Shown here piece by piece: positions 27,816 through 37,996 of a stretch of DNA of 64,000 nt. Below the pieces are notes generated by a model. That model ran no database searches. It worked only from the letters and a program-made list of their open reading frames with translations, and was not told where the DNA came from. The first letter of the stretch is position 1, and every line of letters starts with the position of its first letter. The position numbers and the translations under genes were made by a program. Source of the stretch: an uncultured Acidobacteriia bacterium (lineage in GTDB: Bacteria; Acidobacteriota; Terriglobia; Bryobacterales; Bryobacteraceae); contig CAINNJ010000064.1 of NCBI GenBank assembly GCA_903851195.1, positions 124,001 through 188,000 on the forward strand. The letters are read 5' to 3'.

Positions 27816-27954
27816 TCTCTGGAGAGGATTGAAGACGAAGACACCCGGAGGGGCCTGCTTCAGTCAGATTAGCATAGCCCTTCCATTCGGGCTGTTCCGC
27901 CCCGTCCGTTGCTATAATTCAATCGACGCTGTGCTCGTTTTTCGGCGGCATCGC

Positions 27955-28041
27955 GCGAACGTGGCGGAATTGGCAGACGCTCTGGATTTAGGTTCCAGCG
28001 CCCGAAAGGGCATGGGAGTTCGACCCTCCCCGTTCGCACCA
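27955..28041 (+). tRNA. tRNA-Leu (TAG), CCA encoded
   Basis: Acceptor GCGAACG pairs with CGTTCGC, the anticodon loop is TTTAGGT (anticodon TAG) on CTGGA/TCCAG, there is a long class-II variable arm (GCGCCCGAAAGGGCAT), a T-loop TTCGACC, discriminator A, and an encoded CCA at 28039-28041. Confidence 0.95.
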
Positions 28042-28135
28042 TCGATCTCTTGTTTCAAACCGGTAACCACCCCGCCTCCGCAAACGCCTTGCAGAGATTG
28101 CCGCGCCCTGCGTTAGCCTGAATTCCAAAGGAAAA

Positions 28136-30130
28136 ATGACGAAACTCCTCTCCCTCTGTCTGGCGAGTCTAATGCCCGCGATCTCCGCCAGCCCCGCCGC
28201 GCCCGCCAAGGTCAAAGCTTCGAAACCCTCCGGCCCGGCACTTCCGGCCTTCGGCAACGCGGAAGCGATCAGCGAGGAGCAACTCAGAATTTACTTGTAC
28301 TTCCTTGCCTCCGACCCTCTGGAGGGCCGCAATCTGCCGTCGCGCGGCTTCGACACCGCCGCTCTTTATGTGGCCAGCCACCTCGCCGAATGGCATCTCA
28401 AACCCGGCGGGAGCATGACCGGCACCACCGGCCCGCTGCAGCCTTACCTGATGCCGCTGGAACTCCAGAGCAAACAAATTGTGCCGGCGGAAAGCAAGGC
28501 ATCCATCACCGCGCCCGCGGCGGGTGGCGGACGGGGAGGCCGCGGTCCGGCACCCGCTTCCGGTACCGCCGCCGCGCCCACGCCGCGCACGACCGAACTC
28601 GAGTATGGCCGCGACTGGAGTGTTGCCGCCGGTGGGCGCGGCGGAGCGCCTCTCGAACCCTTCGACATCTCCGGCAACCTTGTCTTCGCCGGCAATGGTT
28701 ACGTGATTCCGAAGACGAATACCGATCCGTTTGCGGGCCTCGATGTGAAAGGGAAGATCGTGGTCGTTGCAGGCCTTCCGGCTGAACTGGCGCGGCAGCA
28801 GAATGCCGCGCAGGGCCGCGGCGGCGCGGGTGGCGGGGGACGCGGCGCGCCGAATCCGCTCGGCGAAAACTGCACCGACTTCCTGACGCCCGAGCAGGCT
28901 GCCGCCAAACAGGGCGCGCTGGCCGTTATCACGGTTGCCGGCTTTCAGGAACTCAGCGCGCTGGCGAATCCCAATGCGGCGTTTGGCTTCGGGGGCGGCG
29001 CGGGCGCGGGACGTGGCGGCAACGCACTGAACGGCCCCGCGTACCGGGTTCCGAAACTGCAAGCCTCGGCGGCGTGCCCGGCGGTGCCGGTGGTCACGGC
29101 CGCCCTCGGCATGACGAACGCTTTGTTTCAGGGAGAGAAATCCACCGCGTCACAGATCTTTTACGGCGCCGGTTCCAGCACCAAACTCGACTCGTTCGCG
29201 TTCACCGCGGCGAAGAAGATCAGCCTCAAACTGGTGACGCGGAGCGAACAGTCGCATGGCGAGAACGTCGTGGGCATTATCGAGGGCGGCGACCCGGTTC
29301 TTAAGAACGAGTACGTCGTGATCAGCGCTCATCTCGATCACACCGGTCTGGCCGCTCCTCAGCCCGACGGCCACAATATCAATAACGGCGCCGATGACGA
29401 CGGGTCGGGTTCGGCGGGCATGCTCGCCATGGCGAAGGCGTATGCGGAAGGCGCGGCTCAAGGCATGCGCCCCAAACGCAGCATCATCTTCCTCTGGAAT
29501 GCGGGCGAAGAAAAGGGCCTGTGGGGCTCCCAATATTTTGCCGAGTACCCGCCCTTCGATATCACCAAAGTGGTGGCGAATCTCAACATGGATATGATCG
29601 GCCGCACGAAGGGTCCCGGCTATACGGATCCGGATCCTACCCACGTGCTGGTGAATCCCGGCGAGGTGCTGGTGGTGGGACCGCAGATCAGCAGCGACGA
29701 TCTGGGGAAGACGATCGAGACCGTAAACAGCGGCTTCCAGAAGCTCACGCTCAATCATTTCTACGACACCACGGCGCCCGACGCGACGCACGACAATCTC
29801 GGCCCTCAACCGAACGGCCAGCGTATTTTCTATCGCAGCGACCACTACAATTTCGCGAAAATGGGCATCCCGATTGCGTTCTTCACAACGGGGCTCCATC
29901 CCGATTACCACCGGCCCACGGATACCGCGGATAAGATCGATTACAAGGAAATGGCCGCCGTATCGAAGACCGTGGCGGCCGTGGCCTGGGTGCTGGGGAA
30001 TCAGGACGGCCGTCCGCAGATCAATGCAAAGCTGCCGGATCAGCTGAAGAAGGACATGAAAGCCGCGAAGGATCAGGGCTGGGGTACGCTGACGCCGGTT
30101 CTGGCGCCGTTACCGGGCATGCCGCGATAG
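28136..30130 (+). CDS. M28-family zinc aminopeptidase with PA-type insert, secreted
   Basis: 664 residues. A signal peptide (LLSLCLASLMPAISASPA) precedes an N-terminal region, a PA-like domain, and the M28 catalytic domain: SAHLDHTGL (zinc His and Asp), NNGADDDGSGSAGML (bridging Asp), NAGEEKGLWGSQYF (catalytic Glu), and a C-terminal DHYNFAKMGIPIAFF. It releases N-terminal residues from peptides in the periplasm. Gly/Arg-rich low-complexity stretches (AGGGRGGRGPAP, AQGRGGAGGGGRG, GAGAGRGGN) are inserted in the PA region and are unusual. ATG at 28136; two genes follow on the same strand. Confidence 0.9.
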   Translation: MTKLLSLCLASLMPAISASPAAPAKVKASKPSGPALPAFGNAEAISEEQLRIYLYFLASDPLEGRNLPSRGFDTAALYVASHLAEWHLKPGGSMTGTTGPLQPYLMPLELQSKQIVPAESKASITAPAAGGGRGGRGPAPASGTAAAPTPRTTELEYGRDWSVAAGGRGGAPLEPFDISGNLVFAGNGYVIPKTNTDPFAGLDVKGKIVVVAGLPAELARQQNAAQGRGGAGGGGRGAPNPLGENCTDFLTPEQAAAKQGALAVITVAGFQELSALANPNAAFGFGGGAGAGRGGNALNGPAYRVPKLQASAACPAVPVVTAALGMTNALFQGEKSTASQIFYGAGSSTKLDSFAFTAAKKISLKLVTRSEQSHGENVVGIIEGGDPVLKNEYVVISAHLDHTGLAAPQPDGHNINNGADDDGSGSAGMLAMAKAYAEGAAQGMRPKRSIIFLWNAGEEKGLWGSQYFAEYPPFDITKVVANLNMDMIGRTKGPGYTDPDPTHVLVNPGEVLVVGPQISSDDLGKTIETVNSGFQKLTLNHFYDTTAPDATHDNLGPQPNGQRIFYRSDHYNFAKMGIPIAFFTTGLHPDYHRPTDTADKIDYKEMAAVSKTVAAVAWVLGNQDGRPQINAKLPDQLKKDMKAAKDQGWGTLTPVLAPLPGMPR

Positions 30131-30158
30131 CCGATGAACGTGATAAATTCACGTTCGT

Positions 30159-30698
30159 ATGCGATGGCGGAGTGGTGTTTGTCTGCTTTTCTGCCTCGCG
30201 GCGCTCGGCGCCTCCGCAACGGATTCGGCGGAGGAGGCCCGGAAGGAAATCGTCACGGCGTACCAGCATTCACTCGATGCCCTGCGCCGGGGCGACGCCG
30301 ACGCCGCCATGGAAATCGACACCGCGGACTGGATCAGTATCACGGCGGGCCAGAAGCCGAGAACGCGCCAGGAACTGGAACCGTTTACTCGGCGCGATAT
30401 CGCTTCCATGAAGCCACCACCCGGCTGGTCCGCCACCTGGAAGCCGGATTATGAACACACCGGGACGCTTACGGGGATTCAGATCTACGATTTGAAGCGG
30501 GATGGCGACAGCGCCATCGTGCTGTGCCTTGTTGGCGGAACAAGAACCGAGGTGATTGACGGCGTGCCGCATGCCGTCTGGAGCGGCTCTCATGTTCGCG
30601 ACACGTGGATCCGGACGAGCGCTGGCTGGCGGCGCAAAATGCACGAAAAGCTGACCGTCAATGAACGGATGATCGACGGCCATCCGGCCTCGCGTTGA
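30159..30698 (+). CDS. Secreted NTF2/SnoaL-like (DUF4440-type) protein
   Basis: 179 residues. Signal peptide (GVCLLFCLAALGASATD) followed by an NTF2-like cone-fold domain: VTAYQHSLDALRRGDADAAM, then beta strands and DTWIRTSAGWRRKMHEK at the end. The family includes ketosteroid-isomerase-like proteins and binding proteins; no catalytic residues can be assigned. It starts 28 nt after the M28 peptidase stop, so possibly cotranscribed. Confidence 0.7.
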   Translation: MRWRSGVCLLFCLAALGASATDSAEEARKEIVTAYQHSLDALRRGDADAAMEIDTADWISITAGQKPRTRQELEPFTRRDIASMKPPPGWSATWKPDYEHTGTLTGIQIYDLKRDGDSAIVLCLVGGTRTEVIDGVPHAVWSGSHVRDTWIRTSAGWRRKMHEKLTVNERMIDGHPASR

Positions 30699-30747
30699 AA
30701 AGAATTCGATGTGGCGAATGGCGGCTTATTCCTGCCATACTGCCGGA

Positions 30748-31284
30748 ATGTCTGTTCATCTGCGGGTGGCGGTTCCGGCGGATTTTCCTGCCGTTGTGCG
30801 GCTCATGAACGTCGCGTATCGGGGCTCCGGGCCCGGCGCGAGCTGGAACACGGAGAGCACGTTCCTTGCCGGGGATCGCACGAGCGAAGCGTTGCTTCGG
30901 GAAGAGTTGTCCGCCAGTCCTGACGCGGCGCTGCTGGTTATTGACGATCCGGAAGACGCTGCGGTGAAGGGCTGTGTCTTTCTCGAACCGGTCTCTGGCG
31001 GCGTGTGGTACCTGGGCTCTCTGACCGTGGATCCGCGTCTGCAGGCCCAGGGTCTGGGCCGCCAACTGCTTCACGCGGCCGAGCAGTGGGTCGCTCAACA
31101 GGGCGCACGCACCATCCGGATGAAAGTGATCCACGTTCGCGATACGCTGATTGCCTGGTATCTGCGCCGCGGGTATCTGCTGACCGGGGAAACGCACCCG
31201 TTTCCCTACGGAGACGACAGGTTCGGCATTCCCCTGCGCGACGATCTGACCTTCGTGGTGCTGGAGAAAAGACTGGCTGGCTAA
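30748..31284 (+). CDS. GNAT-family N-acetyltransferase
   Basis: 178 residues. VHLRVAVPADFPAVVRLMN at the N-terminus, the GNAT motif A (VDPRLQAQGLGRQLLHAAE, acetyl-CoA pyrophosphate loop Q-x2-G-x-G) in the middle and a TLIAWYLRRGYLLTGE C-terminal strand. It transfers an acetyl group from acetyl-CoA to an unknown amine. ATG at 30748 gives the family start; an in-frame ATG at 30709 would add 13 residues without similarity. It is followed by the ABC ATPase in the same frame. Confidence 0.85.
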   Translation: MSVHLRVAVPADFPAVVRLMNVAYRGSGPGASWNTESTFLAGDRTSEALLREELSASPDAALLVIDDPEDAAVKGCVFLEPVSGGVWYLGSLTVDPRLQAQGLGRQLLHAAEQWVAQQGARTIRMKVIHVRDTLIAWYLRRGYLLTGETHPFPYGDDRFGIPLRDDLTFVVLEKRLAG

Positions 31285-31305
31285 AATAACGACAGAGCCC
31301 CCACC

Positions 31306-31983
31306 CTGTCCCCAGCCGCCCCCATCATCAGAATCCAGAACGTCACCAAAGCCTATGAAGGCGGTGTCGAAGCGCTCCGCGGCGTCTCGTTCGACTTCCC
31401 CGCGGGCAAGGTTACGGCGCTGCTCGGGCGCAGCGGTTGCGGGAAGACCACGCTGCTGAATCTTTGCGGGGCCATGGATTTCCCGACCACGGGCGAGGTG
31501 CTGATCTCGGGGAAGCCCACCGCGAAACTGACGGATGGCGAACTCACCGCACTGCGGCGACAGGAGATTGGATTCGTCTTCCAGTTTTTTCAGCTGCTGC
31601 CCTCGCTCACGGCGCTCGAGAACGTCGAACTGCCGCTGCTGCTTTCGGGCGCGAAGAACACGGCGGCTACGGCTCGTGAGCGGCTGCGATGGGTGGAACT
31701 CGAAGGCAAGACGGGTTCCCTGCCCTTCCAGCTTTCGGGCGGCCAGATGCAGCGCGTCGCGATCGCGCGCGCGCTGGTTCACGATCCGAAAATTCTGGTG
31801 GCCGACGAGCCGACCGGCAACCTCGACACCGCAAGCGGCGACCACGTACTGAAGCTGATCCGGCGCGCGGCCGACGAGTTCGGCGCCGCTGTCGTGATGG
31901 CCACACACAGTGCCGAAGCCGCCGCTATCGCCGACATCCGCGTCCGCATGCGCGACGGACGCATCGAGAGCGTGGATTGTTGA
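31306..31983 (+). CDS. ABC transporter ATP-binding protein (LolD/MacB-type)
   Basis: About 225 residues. Walker [11 protein letters not shown]-loop [21 protein letters not shown], signature [15 protein letters not shown] and Walker [17 protein letters not shown] are complete. The reading frame starts after the GNAT stop (31284) and has no ATG, GTG or TTG before the Walker A; the first ATG (31474) is past it. The likely start is therefore non-standard, with CTG 31306 the best candidate, so the left end is approximate. The permease follows with a 4-nt overlap. Role: energising a lipoprotein- or lipid-type FtsX-fold permease. Confidence 0.85.
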   Translation: MSPAAPIIRIQNVTKAYEGGVEALRGVSFDFPAGKVTALLGRSGCGKTTLLNLCGAMDFPTTGEVLISGKPTAKLTDGELTALRRQEIGFVFQFFQLLPSLTALENVELPLLLSGAKNTAATARERLRWVELEGKTGSLPFQLSGGQMQRVAIARALVHDPKILVADEPTGNLDTASGDHVLKLIRRAADEFGAAVVMATHSAEAAAIADIRVRMRDGRIESVDC

Positions 31984-34475
31984 AGCTCTTCCGCCGGCTG
32001 ATTCTGCGCCCGCTGCGCGCCGACCTCACCCGCTCCCTGCTGACTCTGATTTCGATCGCGCTCGGCGTGGCGGTGGTGATCGCGATCGAACTTGCGGGCG
32101 ACGCGGCGACCGGGTCGTTTCAATCTTCTCTGACCACACTGGTGGGCAAAGTCGATTTCGATATTACGGCGAACGGCAGCGTGGACGAGCGGTATATCGG
32201 ACAGCTCGCAGTGCTTCCGCTGAACGCGAGATTCGCTCCGGCGATTGAGCAGCCCGTCGTGATCGCGGGCCACGGGTCCACGACACTATACGGCATCGAT
32301 GTGATTGCGGCGGGAATTCAGGGCAGTGGCGGGGCTGCGTCCGGATCGCTCGAAAATTCGGCCGTCGTTTCGAGCGACCTCGCCGCTCGGATCCATGTGA
32401 AGCCGGGCGACCCGATTACGCTGCGGGGCCGCCGCCGTTCGCAGACCTTCACGATTCAGAGCATTGCCGCTGAACAGAACACCGGCTGGGTGGGGATCGA
32501 TATCGCCGCGGCGCAGACATTGTTGGATATGTACGGGAAGCTGGACCGCATCGAGGTTTTCCTGGGACCCGGTGAAGATCCGGAGGCGGTGGGCGCGGCG
32601 ATCCGGCACATCGTTCCCGATACTTACAACGTCCAGACACCGGGGGCGCGCAGCGAAGAGAACCGGCGCATGCTGCGGGCATTCCGGTGGAACCTTCGCA
32701 TTCTCAGTTATATTTCGCTGCTGGTGGGCGCGTTTCTGATTTACAACACGATTGCGGTCAGCGTGGTTCGACGCCGCACGGAAATCGGGATCCTGCGCGC
32801 CATCGGCACCAGTTCGCGGGGCGTGCTGGCGATGTTCCTCGGGGAAGCGGCGATGCTGGGGCTGGCCGGTTCGGTGCTTGGCGTGGCCCTTGGCCGGGTG
32901 CTCGCCGCGGCCATTCTCGGCATGATTTCGGATACAGTGAACGCGCTGTTTACAACGAGCGCGCCCGGTGCGGTGCAGTTGGACTTTGCGTCGATTGCAA
33001 CGGCCCTGCTCACCGGTACCGGAGTGGCCTTCTTCTCGGCGCTGATTCCGGCGCGTGAAGCCGCACGGGTCGCTCCGGCCGAAGCGATGCGCCGGGAATC
33101 GCGTGAGCACGAAACGCGGGTCCACTCCACCCGGGATCTGGCGTTCGCCGCTCTGGCCGCTTTGCTTGCCGTGATTCTCTGCCAGTTCGGGCCGATCGCT
33201 GGACGCCCGGTTCTCGGCTATGTTGCGACTCTGCTGTCGGTGGTCGCCACGGCACTGGTCGCGCCTTCGTTTGTGAAGGTCACGATCGCGGTTCTGGGCG
33301 GCACGCTGAAGCGCACCATGGGCGCGGCGGGGCTGATCGCGGGACGGAGCCTGGTCGCGGCGCTCGCGCGGACTTCCATCGTAGTTACGGCGCTGGCCAC
33401 CGCGGTCTCGATGATGATCGCGGTCGGGATCATGGTCGGCAGTTTCCGCGAGACCGTTCAGGTCTGGCTGGACAGCCAACTGCGCGCCGATATCTACCTG
33501 CGCGCCGCCGGACCCGCCACGGCCGGCATTTATCCGCCGATCGATCCGCAGGTGCCGGCGCTGATTGGGGCCACGCCGGGCGTGGAGGCCGTCGATATCT
33601 TTCACGCGTTTCCGTTCCGTTATGAAGGCACGCAGGCGACGTTTGGCGCCGGGGTGATGGAGATTGTCCGGCGCAAACGTTCGCTGCGGTTCCTTTCGGG
33701 AGACGCTTCGGAAATTCTGGCGTCGTTACCCGGCCGGGACCGCGCGATTGTCAGTGAGCCTTTCGCGAATAAACACCATGTTCGGGCGGGTCAGGTGCTG
33801 CGAATTCCGCTGGGCGCTACCACGGTTTCGTTGACTGTCGCCGGCATCTACTACGATTACGCGAACGATCGCGGCTTTGTCCTGACCGACCGCCAGACGC
33901 TGCTCCGCTATCTGCCGGATCAGCCCGTCACGAATATTGCGGTTTACGTGAAGCCCGGGGCCGACGCTCAAAAAGTCCGCGGCGATATGGAAGCGCGGCT
34001 CGCCGACTTCCCCCTGATGATCGCTCCGAACGAAGTTCTGCGGAACGGCGCGATCAAGGTATTCGACCGTACTTTTGCCGTCACTTATGCGCTGGAAGGC
34101 GTTGCGGTTCTGGTGGCCATGCTGGGCGCGGCATCCGCACTGCTAGCATTAGTATTGGATCGCCGCCGCGAAATCGGCCTGATCCGATACCTGGGGGCCG
34201 CCCAAAGTCAGGTCCGTAACATGATTCTGACCGAAGCCGCGCTTCTCGGTTTGCTGGCAGGATTGCTGGGGCTGGTGCTGGGCACGGCTCTTTCGCTCGT
34301 CCTGATTTACGTGGTGAACAAGCAGAGTTTCGGGTGGACGATTCAGTTCCATCCTCCGGTGATTCTGCTCGGCGCCGCATTGCTGCTGGTCTGGGCTTTT
34401 ACAGTCCTGGCGGGCGTCTGGCCCGCGCGGTTTGCCGCAAGGCTCGAACCGGCCGAAGTCGTTCACACCGAATAA
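31980..34475 (+). CDS. ABC transporter permease, FtsX/MacB-like duplicated
   Basis: 831 residues from a TTG at 31980 (TTGA overlap with the ATPase stop). An N-terminal helix ([18 protein letters not shown]) and a periplasmic domain precede the first FtsX bundle of three helices ([15 protein letters not shown] and neighbours); a second periplasmic domain (about residues 490-690) and a second FtsX bundle ([42 protein letters not shown]) end the chain. Duplicated FtsX permeases export or extract lipoproteins, lipids or toxins across the envelope. Substrate not determinable. Confidence 0.9.
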   Translation: MKLFRRLILRPLRADLTRSLLTLISIALGVAVVIAIELAGDAATGSFQSSLTTLVGKVDFDITANGSVDERYIGQLAVLPLNARFAPAIEQPVVIAGHGSTTLYGIDVIAAGIQGSGGAASGSLENSAVVSSDLAARIHVKPGDPITLRGRRRSQTFTIQSIAAEQNTGWVGIDIAAAQTLLDMYGKLDRIEVFLGPGEDPEAVGAAIRHIVPDTYNVQTPGARSEENRRMLRAFRWNLRILSYISLLVGAFLIYNTIAVSVVRRRTEIGILRAIGTSSRGVLAMFLGEAAMLGLAGSVLGVALGRVLAAAILGMISDTVNALFTTSAPGAVQLDFASIATALLTGTGVAFFSALIPAREAARVAPAEAMRRESREHETRVHSTRDLAFAALAALLAVILCQFGPIAGRPVLGYVATLLSVVATALVAPSFVKVTIAVLGGTLKRTMGAAGLIAGRSLVAALARTSIVVTALATAVSMMIAVGIMVGSFRETVQVWLDSQLRADIYLRAAGPATAGIYPPIDPQVPALIGATPGVEAVDIFHAFPFRYEGTQATFGAGVMEIVRRKRSLRFLSGDASEILASLPGRDRAIVSEPFANKHHVRAGQVLRIPLGATTVSLTVAGIYYDYANDRGFVLTDRQTLLRYLPDQPVTNIAVYVKPGADAQKVRGDMEARLADFPLMIAPNEVLRNGAIKVFDRTFAVTYALEGVAVLVAMLGAASALLALVLDRRREIGLIRYLGAAQSQVRNMILTEAALLGLLAGLLGLVLGTALSLVLIYVVNKQSFGWTIQFHPPVILLGAALLLVWAFTVLAGVWPARFAARLEPAEVVHTE

Positions 34476-34489
34476 ACATAGACTCCAAA

Positions 34490-36277
34490 ATGAGTGAAAA
34501 CATCCGCAATATCGCCATCATCGCGCACGTCGATCACGGCAAGACCACGCTCGTCGATGCCCTGCTGAAACAGAGTGGCATTTTCCGCGCCAACGAAGCC
34601 GTGGAGGATCGCGTCATGGATTCCAACGACCTCGAAAAGGAGCGCGGCATCACCATCCTTTCGAAGATCACCGGCGTGCGCTATAAGGGCACCAAGATCA
34701 ACATTGTCGACACGCCCGGACACAGCGATTTCGGCGGCGAAGTCGAGCGCGCCCTCAAGATTGTCGACGGCGTGATGCTCCTGGTGGATGCCAGCGAAGG
34801 GCCTCTTCCGCAGACGCGTTACGTTCTGATGAAAGCGCTGGAAGCGAAGCTCAAGCCGATTGTCGTCATCAACAAAATCGACCGTCCGGACGCGCGCCCG
34901 CAGGAAGTTCTCAACGAAGTCTACGACCTGTTCATCGATCTGGAAGCCCAGGAAGATCAGCTCGATTTCCCGGTGCTCTATGCGGTTGCGAAAAACGGCG
35001 TCGCAAAGGCCACTCTGGAAGACCCGTCGGAAACGCTGGAGCCTCTGTTTGAAGCGATCATCAAACACATTCCCGTGCCGGCCGGCGATCCGGATGCGGT
35101 GCTGCAGTCTCTGGTGGCGAACCTCGACTACAGCGAATATCTCGGACGGCTCGCGATCGGCCGCGTGTTCCAGGGAACGCTGCGCCACGGCGACGAAGTC
35201 GCCATCTGCCATCTGGACGGAAGCATTCAGAAAACCCGCATCACCAAGCTCTATTCGTTTGAAGGCCTGAAGCGCGTGGACGAAACCATCGCGCGGCCCG
35301 GCGACATTATGGCCGTGGCCGGCGTGGAAGGCATCACGATCGGCGAAACCATCACGAGTGCCGTTACCCCGATGCCGATGATGCGGATCCAGATCGACGA
35401 GCCGACCATCGGCATGACGTTTACGGTCAACACGTCGCCGTTCGCGGGCAGAGAAGGCAACTTCGTGACGTCGCGCAATATCCGCGATCGTCTGGACAAA
35501 GAACTCCTCACCAACGTTTCGATCAAGGTGGAATCCACCTCGCCCGAGACCTTCCGCGTGATGGGCCGCGGCGAACTGCAACTGGCGATTCTGATCGAAA
35601 TGATGCGCCGCGAAGGGTTCGAGCTTTCCGTAGGAAAACCGGAAATTCTGACGAAGACCATCGATCACAAGCAGATGGAGCCGAACGAACTTCTGGTTAT
35701 CGATTGTCCGGAAGCGTACATCGGCGTGGTCATCGAAAAGCTCGGCAGCCGCAAGGGCAAGATGAGCAAGATGGTGAACAACAGTTCCGGCCGCGTTCGC
35801 CTGGAGTTCCACATTCCGTCGCGCGGGCTGATCGGGCTGCGGAGCGAGATTCTGACGGACACCCGCGGCACGGCCATCATGAACTCGCTGTTCGACGGTT
35901 ACATCGAGTGGCAGGGCGACATCCCCACGCGCCCCACCGGAAGCCTGGTTTCCGACCGGGCCGGCAAAGCCACCGGCAACGCCATCTGGAATCTGCAGGA
36001 GCGCGGAGAGATCTTCCTGACGCCCGGCACCGAGGTTTACGAGGGGATGATTGTCGGCGAAAACGCCCGGCACTCCGATCTGGACGTCAACATCGTGAAG
36101 GAAAAGAAACTGACCAACATGCGCGCTTCCAGCGCGGATGAGGCGATGCGTCTGGTTCCGCCGCGGCTGCTCAATCTGGAACAGGCGATTGAGTTCATCC
36201 GCGAAGACGAGATGGTGGAAGTCACCCCCGTTTCCATTCGTCTTCGCAAGAAGATCCTCAAAGCCAACCAGCGTTAG
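34490..36277 (+). CDS. typA: Ribosome-associated translational GTPase TypA/BipA
   Basis: 595 residues, the usual size. G1 is [13 protein letters not shown]3 [12 protein letters not shown]4 [12 protein letters not shown]; the C-terminal domain includes [25 protein letters not shown], characteristic of TypA rather than LepA or EF-G. It binds the ribosome in a GTP-dependent way and supports large-subunit assembly under stress and cold. ATG at 34490 gives [17 protein letters not shown]. Its stop region overlaps the convergent VOC gene by 4 nt. Confidence 0.97.
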   Translation: MSENIRNIAIIAHVDHGKTTLVDALLKQSGIFRANEAVEDRVMDSNDLEKERGITILSKITGVRYKGTKINIVDTPGHSDFGGEVERALKIVDGVMLLVDASEGPLPQTRYVLMKALEAKLKPIVVINKIDRPDARPQEVLNEVYDLFIDLEAQEDQLDFPVLYAVAKNGVAKATLEDPSETLEPLFEAIIKHIPVPAGDPDAVLQSLVANLDYSEYLGRLAIGRVFQGTLRHGDEVAICHLDGSIQKTRITKLYSFEGLKRVDETIARPGDIMAVAGVEGITIGETITSAVTPMPMMRIQIDEPTIGMTFTVNTSPFAGREGNFVTSRNIRDRLDKELLTNVSIKVESTSPETFRVMGRGELQLAILIEMMRREGFELSVGKPEILTKTIDHKQMEPNELLVIDCPEAYIGVVIEKLGSRKGKMSKMVNNSSGRVRLEFHIPSRGLIGLRSEILTDTRGTAIMNSLFDGYIEWQGDIPTRPTGSLVSDRAGKATGNAIWNLQERGEIFLTPGTEVYEGMIVGENARHSDLDVNIVKEKKLTNMRASSADEAMRLVPPRLLNLEQAIEFIREDEMVEVTPVSIRLRKKILKANQR

Positions 36278-37062
36278 GCCGTTTCGCCCGACCGTGCCGG
36301 CTGAAACAGGGCGAAGACCGCGCCCTGGGGATCGGCCAGCACGGTCAGAGTTCCCGCGTTCGGAATCTCCACCGGACCTGCGAAGATGCTGGCGCCCAGT
36401 TCCTTTGCTTTCGCGGTGCTGACCGCGGAATCCTCAACCTGGATGTAAACCAGCCAGTGCGGCGGCGCGTTCGGGTCGCGCTGCGCGGCCGCGAGCATGC
36501 CGCCAATAAACGCTTCGCCGTTCCGGATATGCAGATAGCCGCCTTCGCCGGGAGGCAGTGTGTACCCGAACAGGTCCCTATAGAACGCCGCGGCGGTGGC
36601 CTGATCCGGCGTGCTCAAATCCGCCCAGCAGACCGCTCCGGGCTCGCCGACGAGGCTCACGCCGGGATGGTCGCCCGCCTGCCAGACGGAGAACGCGGCA
36701 CCGGTCGGGTCGGCTATGAAGGCCATGCGGCCGTGGGTGGAAACGTCGAACGGTCCGCCGAGCACTTTCCCATCCAGTTCCAGGGCGCGCGCCACGGCCG
36801 CGTCGGCGCTTTCAACCGCGATATAGAGGTTCCAGTGCGGGGGCACACCGATGGCGAGCTGATCTTGCTGGAGCGTATAGGTGGCTCCGACCTTTTGTCC
36901 GTCGAGCTGGAAGGTCGTATAGAAGTCGTTCGGGCCCATGGGGCTGTCGTAGAACGTCCACCCGAAAAGGGAGGTGTAGAAGTGTTTGGCGGCGTCCTGA
37001 TCCGTGGTGGCCAGTTCAAACCATGAAAACGATCCGGGTGCGTGGTGCGCGACAGTTGGCAT
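36274..37062 (-). CDS. VOC-superfamily (glyoxalase/bleomycin-resistance-like) protein, two domains
   Basis: 262 residues made of two tandem VOC modules. Each begins with a recognisable strand-helix ([20 protein letters not shown] and [20 protein letters not shown]) and ends with a VLADPQGA-type or IADPTGA strand. Metal-binding residues cannot be assigned with certainty. VOC proteins bind small metabolites or antibiotics or isomerise dicarbonyls. Convergent with typA. ATG at 37060-37062. Confidence 0.88.
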   Translation of the reverse strand: MPTVAHHAPGSFSWFELATTDQDAAKHFYTSLFGWTFYDSPMGPNDFYTTFQLDGQKVGATYTLQQDQLAIGVPPHWNLYIAVESADAAVARALELDGKVLGGPFDVSTHGRMAFIADPTGAAFSVWQAGDHPGVSLVGEPGAVCWADLSTPDQATAAAFYRDLFGYTLPPGEGGYLHIRNGEAFIGGMLAAAQRDPNAPPHWLVYIQVEDSAVSTAKAKELGASIFAGPVEIPNAGTLTVLADPQGAVFALFQPARSGETA

Positions 37063-37161
37063 CGAACAAAGTATACGCCCGGAATCGGTTCAATTCAGCC
37101 ACTCCAACCACCGGCCATTCTGCTCTACGCGCGCGAAGTGCGGAGCCGGCGGCCCTTTGAA

Positions 37162-37178
37162 TTGGCACGGTAATTGCA
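37162..37178 (+). promoter_or_regulatory. Sigma-54 (-24/-12) promoter of the BON-domain gene
   Basis: TTGGCACG GTAA TTGCA fits the RpoN consensus YTGGCACG-N4-TTGCW, with GG and GC separated by 10 bases. The expected start of transcription is near 37189, 14 nt before the ATG. A sigma-54 promoter implies an enhancer-binding activator; none is seen in the window. Confidence 0.85.
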
Positions 37179-37202
37179 TTTAGGCAGGCGAGGTGTTGAA
37201 TT

Positions 37203-37793
37203 ATGAACAAGTCCGTCTTCAAGATGCTGGCCGGTCTCACTCTCGCTGCGTTCGCGGCAGCCGCTGAAAAAGATCAGCCGAAGGTACCGCAGCATCAGGA
37301 TCCCTACGTTAACGGAGCCACGGATGAGAGCCGGATCGCGCGCGAGGTGCGGCACCAGTTAGTGACGCTGCCGTATTTCGGCGTGTTCGACGATCTCGGT
37401 TTCACGGTCAACGGCGGCACCGTCACGCTGGTGGGCGAAGTAACCAGGCCGACGCTGAAATCCGACGCAGGCAACGTGGTGAAGAAAGTCGAAGGGGTGA
37501 CCGAAGTGATCAACAATATCGAGGTTCTCCCGCTTTCTCCCAACGACGACCGCGTCCGGATCGCGGCTTATCGGGCCATTTACGGCGATCAGGTCTTATC
37601 GATGCGCTACGGGTTTCAGGCTCTGCCGTCCATCCATATTATCGTGAAGAACGGGAATATTCGCCTGGAAGGCGTGGTCGCGAACGAAGGCGATAAGAAT
37701 ATCGCGGGCATTCGGGCCAACGGCGTTCAGGGGGCATTCTCGGTGGTCAACGACCTGCGAATTGAGGGTAAAAGTAATCCGGGTGGCAAGTAA
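37203..37793 (+). CDS. Secreted protein with two BON domains
   Basis: 196 residues. Signal peptide (FKMLAGLTLAAFAAAAE). BON modules about residues 45-105 (REVRHQLVTLPYFGVFDDLG, then VNGGTVTLVGEVTRPT) and 115-190 (IHIIVKNGNIRLEGVVANEGDKN). BON domains are thought to bind phospholipid or the outer membrane, as in OsmY and Kbp. The gene has its own sigma-54 promoter with the start about 25 nt upstream of the ATG, and GCGAGGTG lies before the start codon. It is followed by a GC-rich hairpin. Confidence 0.9.
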   Translation: MNKSVFKMLAGLTLAAFAAAAEKDQPKVPQHQDPYVNGATDESRIAREVRHQLVTLPYFGVFDDLGFTVNGGTVTLVGEVTRPTLKSDAGNVVKKVEGVTEVINNIEVLPLSPNDDRVRIAAYRAIYGDQVLSMRYGFQALPSIHIIVKNGNIRLEGVVANEGDKNIAGIRANGVQGAFSVVNDLRIEGKSNPGGK

Positions 37794-37805
37794 GGGCGTC
37801 AGTAA

Positions 37806-37829
37806 GCGGCGCGGGAAGGCCCGCGCCGC
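37806..37829 (+). terminator. Hairpin after the BON gene
   Basis: GCGGCGCGGG (37806-37815) pairs exactly with CCCGCGCCGC (37820-37829) around the loop AAGG. No T-run, so termination is uncertain. The rest of 37830-37996 holds nothing else that I can support. Confidence 0.5.
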
Positions 37830-37996
37830 CGCTCGTCGACTTCGGCGTCCGTAAACTACGCGCGTCCGCCCGCGTGAGACACTGAGAGAGGAGTGCGGAG
37901 TCCGGCATCCGGCGCTTCAGCCCAGGACCCGCAAGCCATTGCGATCAAATCCAGACCATACTGACTGCAGTGACGATATCCGCTTCTCATGAATCT

